This document shows, in pieces, positions 1 to 10,840 of a stretch of DNA of 64,000 nt. The notes under the pieces were generated by a model. That model was given only the letters and a program-made list of their open reading frames with translations. It had not been told where the DNA came from and made no database searches. Source of the DNA: Sternotherus odoratus (lineage: Eukaryota > Chordata > Testudines > Kinosternidae); NCBI GenBank assembly GCA_032164245.1, contig JAVMKO010000001.1, forward strand, positions 247,017,644-247,081,643, in the 5' to 3' direction. The number at the start of each line of letters is the position of its first letter. Positions within the stretch are counted from its first letter, which is position 1. The position numbers were made by a program, and so were the translations under genes.

Positions 1-1322
1 CCCAGATACTAAAGGAGAGATAAATATTACAACTAGGGCATCCCTAGTGGATCCATCAAACATTCACTGCAGTTGATGAAAAGACTCCCACTGAATTCAA
101 TGGGCTTTGAATGAGGAAGCCTATTGGGTTGGACTAGAACTGCCAATTTAAATCCCCTGAAACCAGGGCTGACACAGAAGGGATGACAAAGGGAATAGTT
201 GCCCCACAAAATGATCTTTTGGGGATCCCAAATTATTGTCAGAAAGGCCAAAATAAGCAGTGGAACTGACTGACAAAATTCCTATAGTGTAGCCAAATTT
301 TACTTTTTTGATCTCTGAAAATCCAATATTATCCTGAGGTCTAACTAATCCGTGGACTCTTGGAAAGTAGTTTGTGCATTTGTGTTTTTTAATGCCAGGG
401 CCCTAAAATACTCACTCCTCCACCGCAACTATAGGACCCAACAACCAACCCTGCCTCAGACCTTTGCAGGGGAGATGGCATTGAAAACCAAACTCTAGAT
501 TTCCATATCTCCAGGAATTCGTCCTACCAAAGTTGGCCACCTTAGTTCTCTTGAGTAGAAGAACATCTTCTATTTTTCAGGAATATTTTTGGGGAAAAAA
601 TGACAGATTTATACATAATAATTTAATGTCTATAAATGGAGAGAAAGGATTATAAAATTCTCCACACTACTCAGATTGCCTACTATACATTTTATCTCCC
701 CTCAGCTCCCAGTGATATCCACTCAGCTGCAACGATTTTATTTTCTTATTTGGAATTTATTTAGTCACAAATAGTCAGTACTAAATCAGGAGCTGGTTTT
801 CAATAAGGGCCAGTTGAGTTTGACAAAGAGGTCAAAAGCCTCAAGGGAAGATATGGCCCTGAACCAGAGACTGATCTTGGATTAGAATTTAGGATCTTCC
901 TAGTACACTTCCTTTAATCACTAGAGTCTACTATCCCTCTATTCCCTGAACTGACACCTCAATAAAACAATAATTTCAGAATAATATCTGAACATTGGCC
1001 CTAGTAAACTTTACCTCAGGTAAACCAGCCTTTCTACTACTGTAATATCAGGTCTACAGTTTATGAACCAATTAAACCCTAGAGTAAGCAGGCACAATTT
1101 CCATTGAAATGACCTATACCAGGTCATTGCCTATACCAGCCTGTTATTTGGCCCACTGTGTCTAACAAAGCAGTACAAATAGAAATCAGTACAGCAGAGA
1201 ACAGGGATGCAAGTATTCATTCATGGATTCAAGGAAGGAGAGACTGACTTGTGGTGCTTTTGTTTCAGGTGGGGAAATCAAAGCAAGTGGAAATGGAGGG
1301 AGTGAATTGTGGATAGGAAACA

Positions 1323-1349
1323 TTGACCCATGTTGATGACATGGGTCAA
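1323..1349. repeat. Perfect 11-bp inverted repeat, 5-nt loop
   Basis: Left arm TTGACCCATGT (1323-1333) and right arm ACATGGGTCAA (1339-1349) are exact reverse complements around the loop TGATG. No repeat family or known site was recognised. Confidence 0.8.
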
Positions 1350-2235
1350 GGTACTTCTAGTATGAATAGGATCTTGTGACTGAAAGAGAAGAAAAGAGAT
1401 TGGTTTGGGGAAGTCTAGAAAGGGCCATCCAAATATTATTGTTATTACCTCTTAAACATTGAATAGGATTGCATTTAGTTAACTCAATGGAGGTTTATTT
1501 CAACACTGACAAGGGAAAGTCATTATATGGGGGACCTACAGAGAAAGAAATATTTTGTAAATTATGATGTTCTCTCACTTTATTCCTGGAAAGATAGCCT
1601 TTCGTTTAGGCTCTCAAAAAGGACTGCTGTTAATTTGGGGTGCTAGGAAAACAATAATTACATTTGATGAAAAATGTTAATGTTTCAGAATTGATTTCCA
1701 TTCTGATTTGAAACAAAAATGTGGAAAAAAAAACCCACAACCAAAAACTCATTCTAATAATGCCAGGAAGTTAGGGTGCTAATTTAGGGATATCTATGTT
1801 AAACTCTCTACTCTGCCTGAGTGAGAGTGGGGATTTATATGCTATAATCTATATCCCAGGGGAGTAGCTATTCTGGGATAGGTCCCTCTCTCTTTTTCAG
1901 TTCCATCCTGGACCTGAGAAACTTTCTGGAAATCTTTGGTTCCAACAATTGGCATTTTCCATAGGAAAAAAACCCAACTATCTTTACTCTTAATATTTTT
2001 CACATCCTGGCTTTAATTTCACAAATTAATGGTGAAACTGAGACCTTTGGGATTGAGATATTCATGATTAATTCTATTTGGTTCTCTATTTTTTCCTTCA
2101 GTCTAGCTATGAACATCTCATGTGGAAAAAAAACCCAAACAGACGGATAAACAAACAAAGGATGCTTTGCCCCAAGCTCTCCATGCTGTGCACACAACTA
2201 CCCGTAAAAATGATCCATGGATATCCGCAAATTTG

Positions 2236-2320
2236 CAGGGCTCTCTATATAAAATTTGTATCCACATCCAATCTGTGACCCACAGAAATATGTGGATATA
2301 AGTGGATTTCCAGGGCTCTA
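2236..2320. repeat. Small foldback repeat with duplicated CAGGGCTCT
   Basis: CAGGGCTCT occurs in direct orientation at 2236-2244 and 2311-2319. Between them an exact inverted pair, TATCCACAT (2259-2267) and ATGTGGATA (2290-2298), can fold. The surroundings (ATCCATGGATATCCGC upstream) resemble a dispersed reptile repeat I recall but cannot place in a superfamily. Confidence 0.35.
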
Positions 2321-3908
2321 CCCGTAGAGTGCAGCTACTTCCAAAACAAAATGAATGAAGAAACATGTAACTTCTTATTTTTATATTTTAAAAAATCATA
2401 AATTGTTTGCAAGATTGGCAAATGTGTTCTCTCCATTTTGACTCCCCAAAGAACCTTCTGAGTAGTTAAATAAGGTGACTTTTTTGGAAACCTTTTTTTT
2501 TGTTGTATTTATTAAAATTTAAAGAAACGTCTTTTTATTGCCCACTTTCTTCAATAAGTCTTACATTTCAATTCTGCCAGAAACACTCACTTTTGTCTGT
2601 CAATCAGTGTCAACAGCCAATCACATCAATGTAACCGGACATTTATTTCAGAAAATTAACTTATACTCTGGAAAACATCATTGATCATGACAAGCAATAC
2701 TGTGTGATTACTAAGTGGGTAACTTCAAGCATATGGAAAATCTCATCAGTGATTTCTTTATAAAGCTGTTATCCTGGTGAGAAGGTAGTGGCAGAAAATG
2801 GTATCAAGTGGAATAGTCATTGAAATGTAAAAAAATAATTGCTACTGAAGTGGCACCTCAATATGTAATTACACAGTCCACATTTTAAGACAGCTCAGAT
2901 TGCATATTCCCATGGCAGGCTACTACTTCCATGGGGAGCAATTCTTAAGTAAAGGAAATTAACATGCTAAAAGCCAAATTATGACAGAAGCTGACAAAAG
3001 CAAGACAAAACTCACCATGAAGGCTAATACTCTAGACTTTACTTGTCCCATTGTACGCAGCCACTATAAGGGGTCTCTCAGGTCAGTGAGTGTTTTGTTC
3101 TGCAATACCTGTAACTGATCACAATAGGGAAAGTGAAAGGCAGTCTCCATCATAACTTTGAATTGCCTTGCCTTTTGTCAGTTTATGCCATACCCATAAT
3201 TTAAATATACTTCTGTGTGTATTATGATTAAAGCTAGATTGATACTGAATTATCCAAACTGCCTGCATACCTAAAGGGTCCCATAGGGGACTAAAAAAAA
3301 TGCCAATTATGTTTGTGGTACCTATATTTATTACCTGAAAATGAGTACCTGACATTGCACTTAATTTTGCCTCGTCAATTAACTTGTTTGAGGGGCTTTG
3401 TGCTTTTCATTCATGCAATGTACTTTGCAGTTGCCTGCTGCTGCTCTAACATACACTCCTCTTCCACTATTGCTCTCTGCAGGCACTTGGGAGGAATACG
3501 TGGCACACAGCTGGCCTTTTTGCTGGTTCTTTTCCCCTTTTTGCTGTAGCCTATTCTCTTTTTTTCAGAGTTGGACTCTTTTGCACAAGCGTCTTCTCTG
3601 CATAGTACTGAGCAGACCTCATTTCTGAGGGGCAGCATAGCAGTGTAATGAATTTTGTGCAGGCTGTACCACTTTTTTTAATTACTTAGCACTTTTTATG
3701 CCTTTTTGATCCTCTTCACAGTGCACAATAGATGTAAAGGCAGGGAGCAAGTATAGAGATAAGAGGAAAGTGGTATGTACATACTTTCTGTGAGTAACCT
3801 CATCTCTCTGCTTAAATCAAGTAATTAGCATATATATAGTGTTGGTTTGTAGTACTGGGGCCTTAATGAACGAGGATGTAATGATCACTAGATATTCACA
3901 TGTGACAA

Positions 3909-3975
3909 ATCATCAAGAGGGAGACTGAACCTGCAACTTTCAGCACAAAGCCACAAATCTCTTCCACTTGAGCTA
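3909..3975 (-). mobile_element. tRNA-derived SINE head (relic)
   Basis: On the minus strand the order is A-box-like TAGCTCAAGTGG (reverse complement of 3964-3975), then about 32 nt later B-box-like GGTTCAGTCTCC (reverse complement of 3920-3931). This is the internal RNA polymerase III promoter layout of a tRNA. The acceptor stem does not pair and no CCA-ready 3' end is visible, so it is a SINE head or tRNA pseudogene rather than a tRNA gene. Confidence 0.5.
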
Positions 3976-4129
3976 AAGAGAGAGCTATTTTAGCAATAAG
4001 AAAATAATAGAATATACAGTCACTGGGGCAAGACACTGTATAGAGACATGAATAAATACAGGAAACCACTATATTACTAAAGAATGAAGTAGAATAAATA
4101 TATTGGGGCTCTAGTAAAGAATATGATCC

Positions 4130-4578
4130 TATGCCTCCAGGGCCGGGGACAGAGATTTGGGGGCCCCCTACTCTGATCATTTGCCCCCCCCCAGCTGACA
4201 GCGGCTGGGGGGCCCCCCAGCCCAGCCGGGCCCCCCTCAGCCCAGCTGGCGCTCCCCCCCCCAGCTGACAGTGGCTGGTGGTAGCGCGAGCTCGGGAGCA
4301 GCGGGAGCCGCCCTTGCTGCCCCCCCCACCCCCCCGCGCGTGCACTTTCTCCCCCGGACTGCGCCGCTGCTGCTGGCCGGGCTCACTGCTCCTGCCGGGG
4401 ACACGCGCGCTCGTCCGGAGGAGAGCTGCGCCGCCTCCCCGCCCCTTCCCCGCTCTCCAGGCCCGTCGACAAGGGGGGATGACTATGGGTACAGCTGTGT
4501 ACCGGGGGCCCCCTTAAGTCCGGGGGCCGGTACAGCTCTACCCATAGTACCCCCCCTGTCGCCGGCCCTATATGCCTC
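4130..4578. mobile_element. GC-rich hAT-type MITE with 8-bp TSD
   Basis: The element proper is 4138-4570 (433 bp). It is flanked by an exact 8-bp direct repeat TATGCCTC (4130-4137 and 4571-4578), the TSD length of hAT transposons. The ends are inverted: left CAGGGCCGGGGACAG, right end reverse complement TAGGGCCGGCGACAG (13 of 15 match). Internally it is strongly GC-rich with C and G runs. Near the right end is a second fold, GGGTACAGCTGTGTACC facing GGTACAGCTCTACCC. No transposase frame is present, so it is non-autonomous. Open frames of about 100-150 codons across it are composition artefacts. Confidence 0.85.
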
Positions 4579-4799
4579 ATGAAATTAGACTTGAAAACAA
4601 CTGGTTTGAGTATGAATGTTGTCAGGGGCACTGAAAATTGGCCAAAATACCTTAAACTAAAGTGATCAATGGCACTAAAAGTGAGGAGTTTGTTTTGGGG
4701 TTTTTTTCCCTCAGGGGAGAGGTGGAGACAATAAGGTATTGCAAGGGGATGTTTTAGTCCCAAATTCATATTTACTGCTTTGTTTAATAGCTTCATTAG

Positions 4800-5180
4800 T
4801 AATCAGGAAGAGGGAATAAACTGCACATTCAGGAAAATCACAGGTGATACTAAACTGGGTGGAGTTGTGAAACACCATTAAGGGCAGAGAAATAATACAA
4901 AGGGACAAAAGAGTTTTGAAACTTGGGCAGACAAATATGATTCAATTTGAATAAAACAAAGTTAATGCATTTGGGGATTATAAACAAACAAAACACAGAG
5001 ATCCAAATGGAGTGAGGAATGTAGAAAACAGTAACATCGACCCGTAGGCAGAGGGTGAGAAAAACTGAAGAAAATACTAAAAAATAGACTGCCGGAGAAA
5101 ATACTTCATTGGCAGAAAGGTGGACTTGATGATGTGCATCTGTAGCATCTTTAACTTCTATGATCTTTCATTCTGTGATT
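4800..5180 (+). mobile_element. CR1 LINE 3' end, old and diverged
   Basis: The text follows the CR1 3' segment in order: GATGATACTAAACTGGG-like and GGAGTTGTG-like blocks, then the TTCAATTTGAATAAA...GTTAATGCATTTGGG region. It ends in a degenerate CTATGATCTTTCATTCTGTGATT tail, the decayed form of the CR1 terminal ATTCTATG repeat. No open frame remains. It starts about 220 bp after the GC-rich MITE. Confidence 0.7.
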
Positions 5181-6158
5181 CAGTATAAATGACTGGATTT
5201 TTCTCAAACTGACAGTCCTCCCTGATTTTCAGAAGGAGGTGTACTTTTGAGATCTGATCATTATCCCCCTGAAGTCCACAGCAAATTTCCTACTAAGTAA
5301 GGGTGTGTGCTGGAACTGTTGGTGAATGGGTGATTCATTGCAAAAGCACTCGTAGTACAAAAAGTTATGGCAACATGAATTAGGAGAGTTGTTTCATCAA
5401 AGTTTTTTTTGGTTGATAAATTCAATACAGCTGCAAAGCTTGTTAAGAATGGAACACCCGCAGAGTAGATATCTCCAGAATTCCTGAAGTAGAAATTAGG
5501 TAATTCTTATTCCTGCCTTTCTAACTACTTATTATATATGCAAGATCTCTTTCAGTGATTGTCCCTTATAACTTAACCCAGGGAACATGTGTGAAAAATA
5601 TAAACTACTTTATACATGCTTGTAGTAGCAGTAATGTAATTTTAGTTCATGTCTTTGCTGAAATGTAGATACCTTGTCTTGATATCACATCAATTCAGTG
5701 CTTTTGCTGTGAAAAACTACACATTTCTGCTTTGCAAGTACTTGTGAATTTGATTTATTATGAAATTTTGCCATTTCACAGCAATATCGCCTTTTTGTGT
5801 ATGAAATGGCAATTTTCCAACTCAGAAAACTGCCTTGCATTTATAGAGTAACCAGAAAAACATTTGAAGTGAAACCAATAGCAAAGGTTTGTCTTTTCTA
5901 CTTCTTACTGGCAGTGGGGTTGTTTGTTTGTTTTTTAAGAGATCTCTCTTCAGTACCCAAAGATACCTAGGTTGGGCAGTGTTAAGGAATTTTCCCTAAC
6001 TGTTTATAAAATTCTTTGGAAGCTTAATACTGAGTTTTATTCATTAAAAAATACCCAATATTCCACCATTGTACATGTTTCTTATGAATACTGAACAAGA
6101 GGCAGAATGTTATTATTTATTTCTGTAACCACTAGAAATATAGATATAGCATGATACG
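5181..6158. other. No feature recognised
   Basis: AT-rich sequence without an open frame of note, TIR, microsatellite or recognised repeat. It could be unique intergenic or intronic DNA. Confidence 0.5.
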
Positions 6159-6216
6159 AGGCCCATTGAAGCCAGTGGGAGTCTTTCAATTCATTTCAGT
6201 GGGCTTTTGATCAGGC
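6159..6216. repeat. Palindromic CATTGAAGYCARTGG-type short repeat
   Basis: CCCATTGAAGCCAGTGGGAG is followed by TCATTTCAGTGGGCTTTTGATCAGG. The two halves are roughly inverted copies around a TCTTTC-like middle. The same motif family recurs near 10.0, 19.4, 21.65, 51.07 and 52.4 kb, so it is dispersed rather than locus-specific. Confidence 0.5.
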
Positions 6217-6699
6217 CGATAAAGAAATAAAATGCCCAGGCAAGACAGGACAGAGTTTGTCCTTCAGTGCTTAACCTTGAAATGAGCTTTCTGTGAGCAG
6301 AAACTTCACACTTGCATGTAATCCCACTGAAATAAAGAGAGATCCCTAGTGACGGTCATTGCCAGATTGGGCCCTTTGGATATGTTTACACTACCAAACC
6401 TATAATGACACAGCTATGCTTCTTACTGTAATGCTGTAATGTAGATACTTGATATAGTGACACAAGGGGATTTTCCATTACTGTCATAAATCCATCCCTT
6501 TGAGAGGTGGCAACTACATTAGTGAAAGGACAGCTTAACCACATCTCTCAGCGGTATGACTTTTTCAAACACTTGAGCTATGTAAAGAATCAGCGAGGTA
6601 GCCGTGTTAGTCTGGAATACCTCTCTGATTCTCGACATCATGCAAGGCACTGCATTTAGCCATATGGAGTGGAAATCCATCAACCTCAAAGGCATGCAT

Positions 6700-6738
6700 C
6701 TGACGAAGTGGGTATTAGCCCATGAAAGCTTATGCTTC
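6700..6738 (+). ncRNA. Hammerhead-ribozyme-like core in PLE tail
   Basis: In order: CUGACGA (6700-6706, fits the CUGANGA core), one extra A, a 5-bp stem GUGGG/CCCAU with loop UAUUAG, GAAA (6724-6727), a mini-helix GC-UUAU-GC, then UUC, where a NUH cleavage site would lie. PLEs are known to carry hammerhead motifs. The extra A after the core, the G.U closing pair and an unconvincing stem I make activity doubtful. Confidence 0.4.
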
Positions 6739-6741
6739 AAT

Positions 6742-7509
6742 AATTTTGTGGTAGAGAGATTTCCTTCCCCCACACTGAACACTAGGGTAAAGAACAGGGG
6801 TCTCTCATACAAGACCAAATAACTGAAAACTGCTTTCCCAGTCTAAGTTATTTCCTTCCCCCCAAAACCCACACTCTACCAGTTGGGAAATTGGGGTACT
6901 GCTGCCACCATTCATGTGAATCTCCAATGCCCTGGAGGGAGGCACATGAACACCCCAAATTTTCCCTCCCTCTCCGTGAGAAATCGGGACACTCAAAGAC
7001 TGCTCCGCCCCTCCCCTTCTAGCCTGAAGGAAGAGAGAGAGACGTAGCCCACTGGCTCACGAGCTGTACCTGCCAAATTCAAAGCTAGGACTACTTTAAG
7101 GGAATAACCAAATGCTTTTTATAACAAAAAAAGGTTTAATAAAGAAAAGAGAAAACTTACAATACAACTTCACAGATATAAAGCTTTCTAATCCCTCCCT
7201 CAAGATTTTACCCCCTGGAAAGTTAGTGACACTTTAAATCAGGTACAAAATTTATGAGATCAAAATGCTACTTACAGATAGTCTAATTTTAGGAATAGAA
7301 GGGTGCTCCATCTCTCCGAAAGCTGGGGGAGTGGAGAAGGGCTTCCATAGCTGGAAAGAGGTTGAGCTAGCCCAAAGCTCCGGGACGAACTGAACTGACT
7401 TCCTGGTTCTTCCTCCAGGTGGGCTAATCTGACGTCACCCCCCTTCCCTCAGTTAACCCCATACAGGTAAAACAACAACTCTCAAGCACTTCACACTTAT
7501 GACAACTTT
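6742..7509. mobile_element. Solo LTR nested in the PLE copy
   Basis: The LTR is 6747-7504 (758 bp). It starts TGTGGTAG and ends CTTATGACA, giving TG...CA termini on both strands. It is flanked by AATTT (6742-6746) and ACTTT (7505-7509), a 5-bp TSD with one mismatch. Removing it restores the PLE tail: CTTCAATAATTT joins AGTTAGTCTTTAAGG as in the intact copy near 42 kb. A poly(A) signal can be read on either strand around 7135-7143 (AATAAA on plus, ATTAAA on minus), so orientation is unresolved. No internal retroviral or gag-pol sequence is present. Confidence 0.75.
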
Positions 7510-7596
7510 AGTTAGTCTTTAAGGTGCCACAGGACTCTTTGTAACTTGAGCTATGTAGTTAGATGACCTAAGTTTTAGGTGTTGACTAGACCTTTA

Positions 7597-7730
7597 GGGT
7601 CTGATTCTGGAAAGACTGAAGCATTTGATTAAATTGACACTGTAAGAAATCATCTTAAGGACAATAGATGAATAGATTAGCAACCATGAGTTAAGTATGC
7701 ATGGAAGTCTTTGTAAGAATGGGGCCTTAG
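7597..7730. repeat. Old palindromic repeat (GGTCTGATTCTGG type)
   Basis: It starts GGGTCTGATTCTGGAAAG and ends AAGTCTTTGTAAGAATGGGGCC, with AAGCATTTGATTAA and TTAAGTATGCATGG inside. These are decayed inverted halves of the same dispersed repeat seen at 37.0-37.1 kb. Confidence 0.4.
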
Positions 7731-9980
7731 GCTTGTTGTATATATACCATTTAGACTGATATAACTATGTCACCCAGGGGTATGAAGAATTCACAACCAT
7801 TAGTGCGAAAGCTATACTGAGGTATATGCAGATAGGTCGATGGAAGAATACTTACACTGACTTAGCTATTCCTGCTCAGGGAGGTGAAAAACAACAACAA
7901 CCTTTTGTCATCCTTCCCTCATTGTGGGAAGCATCTATACCAAGAGCAGAGGAACAGAGAGGGACAGAGGTACATGGCCCCATCACTTTTAATTTCTTGC
8001 CTTAAAGGCAAACAACGGGAAGGAGGAGTCAGAGAGGAATGAGTGATGGATGGGGTTTCAGAGGAGAGCTGGAACCGATACAAGGCCTTGGGGTAAGAGG
8101 CAGAGCAGGGTGGGGCCCTGAGGGAAGTGGTGGGGTGGGAGTAGGACCTCAAGGGGAAGGGGCTGGGGTGGATCCGCTCAGGCACTGGTGGTCCTCACAC
8201 ATTTTGAGAGCTTCTGTCACTCCTGGTCCATACTACACAGCTGCAGTGGCATACCTGTAACATTATAGTGCCCCTAATGTGCAGGAGCCCTTAGACTGAA
8301 ATATCCTTGAGGTATGGATCAGGGCCCCAATACTGCAAAATGTACCCAGACACTGAATTTTATGCAGTACGTGTAGACATCAGAAGGGAATACTCAAATG
8401 TACAAAGCTAACTGTTATCTTTTAAGGATTAGAGCCTTTGTCTTCATTGTCTTTTCACAGAAATTAGAACATATATGAACCTCAACCAACAATTATATTT
8501 GTAAAGTTATAACTAAGTAACTTTTTGGCTCAGTGAGCAGAAATAGAAGTGAAATAAGTGGCAGGTTATACATAACAGTACATTGCTCAAGCCATACTCT
8601 AGACATTGGTTTTATACTTTCAAATAAAATGTAAATATCCATTTCTTTATTATTTGTGGAGGGGAAACTACTGTAAACTACATTGTTGCCATTTCTTTAC
8701 CCTAATGAAAATAGTTCCAGTGCTTAATATGTCCATCTATTCCATTTGTTGCTTCCTAATGCCAAACACTACAGAACATTCATACACACAAACACACTCA
8801 AAAAACAAAAAAATGTTTTCATTGCTCATTAAGTTTTTAAAACCTACTGATTTTGTGGAGTTACTGCAGCCATTCATGAATGATATATGGAATGAAAAAT
8901 CTCTCTCCGTTCCATGCACATTGAAAATACAGTGCTTTGTCCTTGTTGTTGTATTATTTACTGTAATATTAGATGGAGCCAGAGACATCTATCTGTCTAA
9001 TAAGTCACAACAGACTAAAAGATAGGAAATAAGCTCTCTTTTTTTACCACTAGGGAGGAAGGAGTTACCTTTTATTGATTTGCATTTTTTCTCTTCTTTT
9101 GCATTCCTTTAGTTGTACTGTGTTCCCAAAAAACACTTTTTAACTAAGGGTACCTATGGCAAAGGGATTTTTTTCTCATAAACATCAGTTGGGAAAATAA
9201 TAATAATATTGGTGAGCAAGCCAAATCCTAAGACATTTCTGCAGTTCTCATTGACTTCTCTGAGAGCTTCTTGGCCTCCTCATCTCTCAGGGTTTTTTTC
9301 ATTATATTTAATTCATAATACAAAGTCTTGTTTCTTCCCCAAAGAAAAAAAAAGTTTTATCAAGTTATTTAAACATTTATTGTGTTTTCTATGCTTTTCT
9401 GCTCACAGTCCTACTGAATGGGGTGTTACCTGTTGCATAGTAATGGATCAACTAAAATAACTCAATTCAAAGCCAGGAAATCACATATATGAATCTCCTG
9501 TATAAAGTGAATAAGCAAGTATGTTCTGATCCAATTAAGACACTTTTAGATTTCCTGAAAGTTTTCCCCAGTCTTAACATAACAACCATCATCTTCGTCA
9601 TCACTCAGAATTGAGTCCAGGAACTACCAAGCCAAAAGCCTTTTATAAGGTTCCCACCTGCGAGCTATATCAGAATCTTAACCTCTGTAGCTCAGACACA
9701 CAGAGAGAGGCACAAGCATGGTGAGCAGCTCCATTAGTAACTCTAGAGAAGACTTAGTAAAATAGTAGAAACTATCAAATAGTATCAATTTCAGCCCTCC
9801 CTTGTGGGGATACTGCTATGCCAATTATAATGGAGACTCCACAACTGAATTCACTTCTACAAGGATAAGATACACATGGGATTTGTAGCATGCTGGAAAA
9901 AGAGAGCGAGTAAGAATGTACGTGTAAGCTGAAGGGGAAGATAGGAAGATGTATGCCAGCTGAGCAATACACTAATGACC
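7731..9980. other. No feature recognised
   Basis: The longest open frame (8606-9025, plus strand, 139 codons) lacks a recognisable domain and runs through A/T-rich low-complexity DNA with an AC-rich patch. A G-rich stretch at 8080-8170 is mildly elevated in GC but has no CpG enrichment or promoter motif I can defend. Confidence 0.5.
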
Positions 9981-10040
9981 TAATCCTCCTACTGTTGAAG
10001 TCAATGGGAGTTTTGTCAGTGACTTCAGTGAGAGCAGGCC
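9981..10040. repeat. Palindromic GAAGTCAATGGGAG-type short repeat
   Basis: TGTTGAAGTCAATGGGAG is followed by TTTTGTCAGTGACTTCAGTGAGAG, two inverted halves meeting at TTTTGTC. Same family as the copy at 19.39-19.44 kb. Confidence 0.55.
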
Positions 10041-10595
10041 CATGCCCTCGGAGTTCCAGAAAATGGATTTCTATAGGATGCAACTTGAAAGGACACAAAC
10101 AATTCTTGTAATTGCAGAGAAAAGGCATGCTGGGCTGTCTCCGGCTTTGGGAGAAAAATAAATGATATTTTGGAAGTTGAACCAAATTGAGCTCTCTGTT
10201 GACAACTTTGCAATAATAACACATGCCCTTTTGACCAGAAGGCTTAACTGTTGTAATTTCCTCTTTTCAGGACTGTCAGTAGGGCTGCCCTGTCACTAGC
10301 AGATTGTTCTGTGTATGGTGTCTTGACTGCTCACTGGTTCAGATTATATAACTCTGATTCTTTACAACAGCATGTTGCATTGACTTTTAGTTGGCACTGT
10401 TGTTTTGTTTAGGGTTTTTTTTTTAAAGCCCTTACTTGTGTTGGTTCTGGCTACGTTCAATACCTGTTCTTTGAAGCTTACACTGGAGGATGTCTGAATT
10501 AAAACATCTGTCTTATATCAAGTGGTCAGATGTCTAGTTTACACTGGATGGGCCTGGCAGTGGGGCTATCCCTAGAAATTTCTCCTATTTTTGTT

Positions 10596-10722
10596 CCCGC
10601 GGCCCGTGCTACTTCCTGCAACTCCCATTGACTTGGAACAGTGAACCATGGCCACTGAAAGCTGTCGATGGACATATCTGAAGATGGACAATGTAGCTCA
10701 CAGCCCATCAGCAGATTACCCA
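10596..10722. mobile_element. hAT MITE fragment (GGCCCGTGCTACTTCCTGC family)
   Basis: CCCGCGGCCCGTGCTACTTC, CCATTGACTTGGAACAGTGA and GCCCATCAGCAGATTACC match, in order, the right half of the near-complete copy at 20.20-20.48 kb. Both termini are lost, so no TSD can be read. Confidence 0.6.
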
Positions 10723-10740
10723 GCAGTGCAACCACTGCGT

Positions 10741-10840
10741 CAGGGGGTCATCTAATCCAACCCCCTGCTCAAAGCAGGACCAAACCGAGCTAAGTCATCC
10801 CAGCCAGGGCTTTGTAAAGCTGGGCCTTAAAACCCTTAAA
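10741..10840 (-). mobile_element. CR1 LINE 3' end fragment
   Basis: The plus strand reads GGGGTCATCTAATCCAACCC, CCTGCTCAAAGCAGGACCAA and CATCCCAGCCAGGGCTTTG. This is the reverse complement of the conserved CR1 3' terminus, so the element lies on minus with its 3' end at left. The terminal ATTCTATG repeats are missing. It sits immediately right of the hAT fragment. Confidence 0.85.

Larger units (their letters stand above)
1..3908. other. AT-rich unique DNA, no gene recognised
   Basis: I see no exon-like open frame with a recognisable domain and no clear repeat over most of this stretch. The open frames present are under 85 codons and of low-complexity or arbitrary composition. Two small structures lie inside and are listed separately: a perfect hairpin near 1.33 kb and a short foldback repeat at 2.24-2.32 kb. 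Confidence 0.6.
6571..7557 (+). mobile_element. Penelope-like element tail, 14-bp TSD, LTR-interrupted
   Basis: Direct repeats ACTTGAGCTATGTA at 6571-6584 and 7544-7557 flank the insertion. After removal of an LTR (6747-7504), the element is about 200 bp. It has a short inverted 5' fragment (AGAATCAGCGAGGTA at 6586 facing TACCTCTCTGATTCT at 6619), then the diagnostic tail: CTGACGAAGTGGG, CCCATGAAAGCTTATGC, GTTAGTCTTTAAGGTGCCAC, AGGACTCTTTG. The assignment to PLEs rests on the same tail occurring near 42.0 kb beside a GIY-YIG endonuclease fragment. Inverted 5' ends and TSDs of about 10-17 bp are typical of PLE insertions. Confidence 0.7.

Noticed and set aside
3909..3975. Functional tRNA gene
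   Set aside because: Promoter boxes are present but the cloverleaf stems do not pair. Better as a SINE head. The same holds at 56.49-56.56 kb.
3896..4345. 149-codon frame on minus
   Set aside because: Joins a SINE head to the GC-rich MITE; glycine/alanine-rich start is due to the MITE.
4138..4570. CpG-island promoter
   Set aside because: The GC island coincides exactly with a transposon bounded by TIR and TSD. No downstream exon seen.
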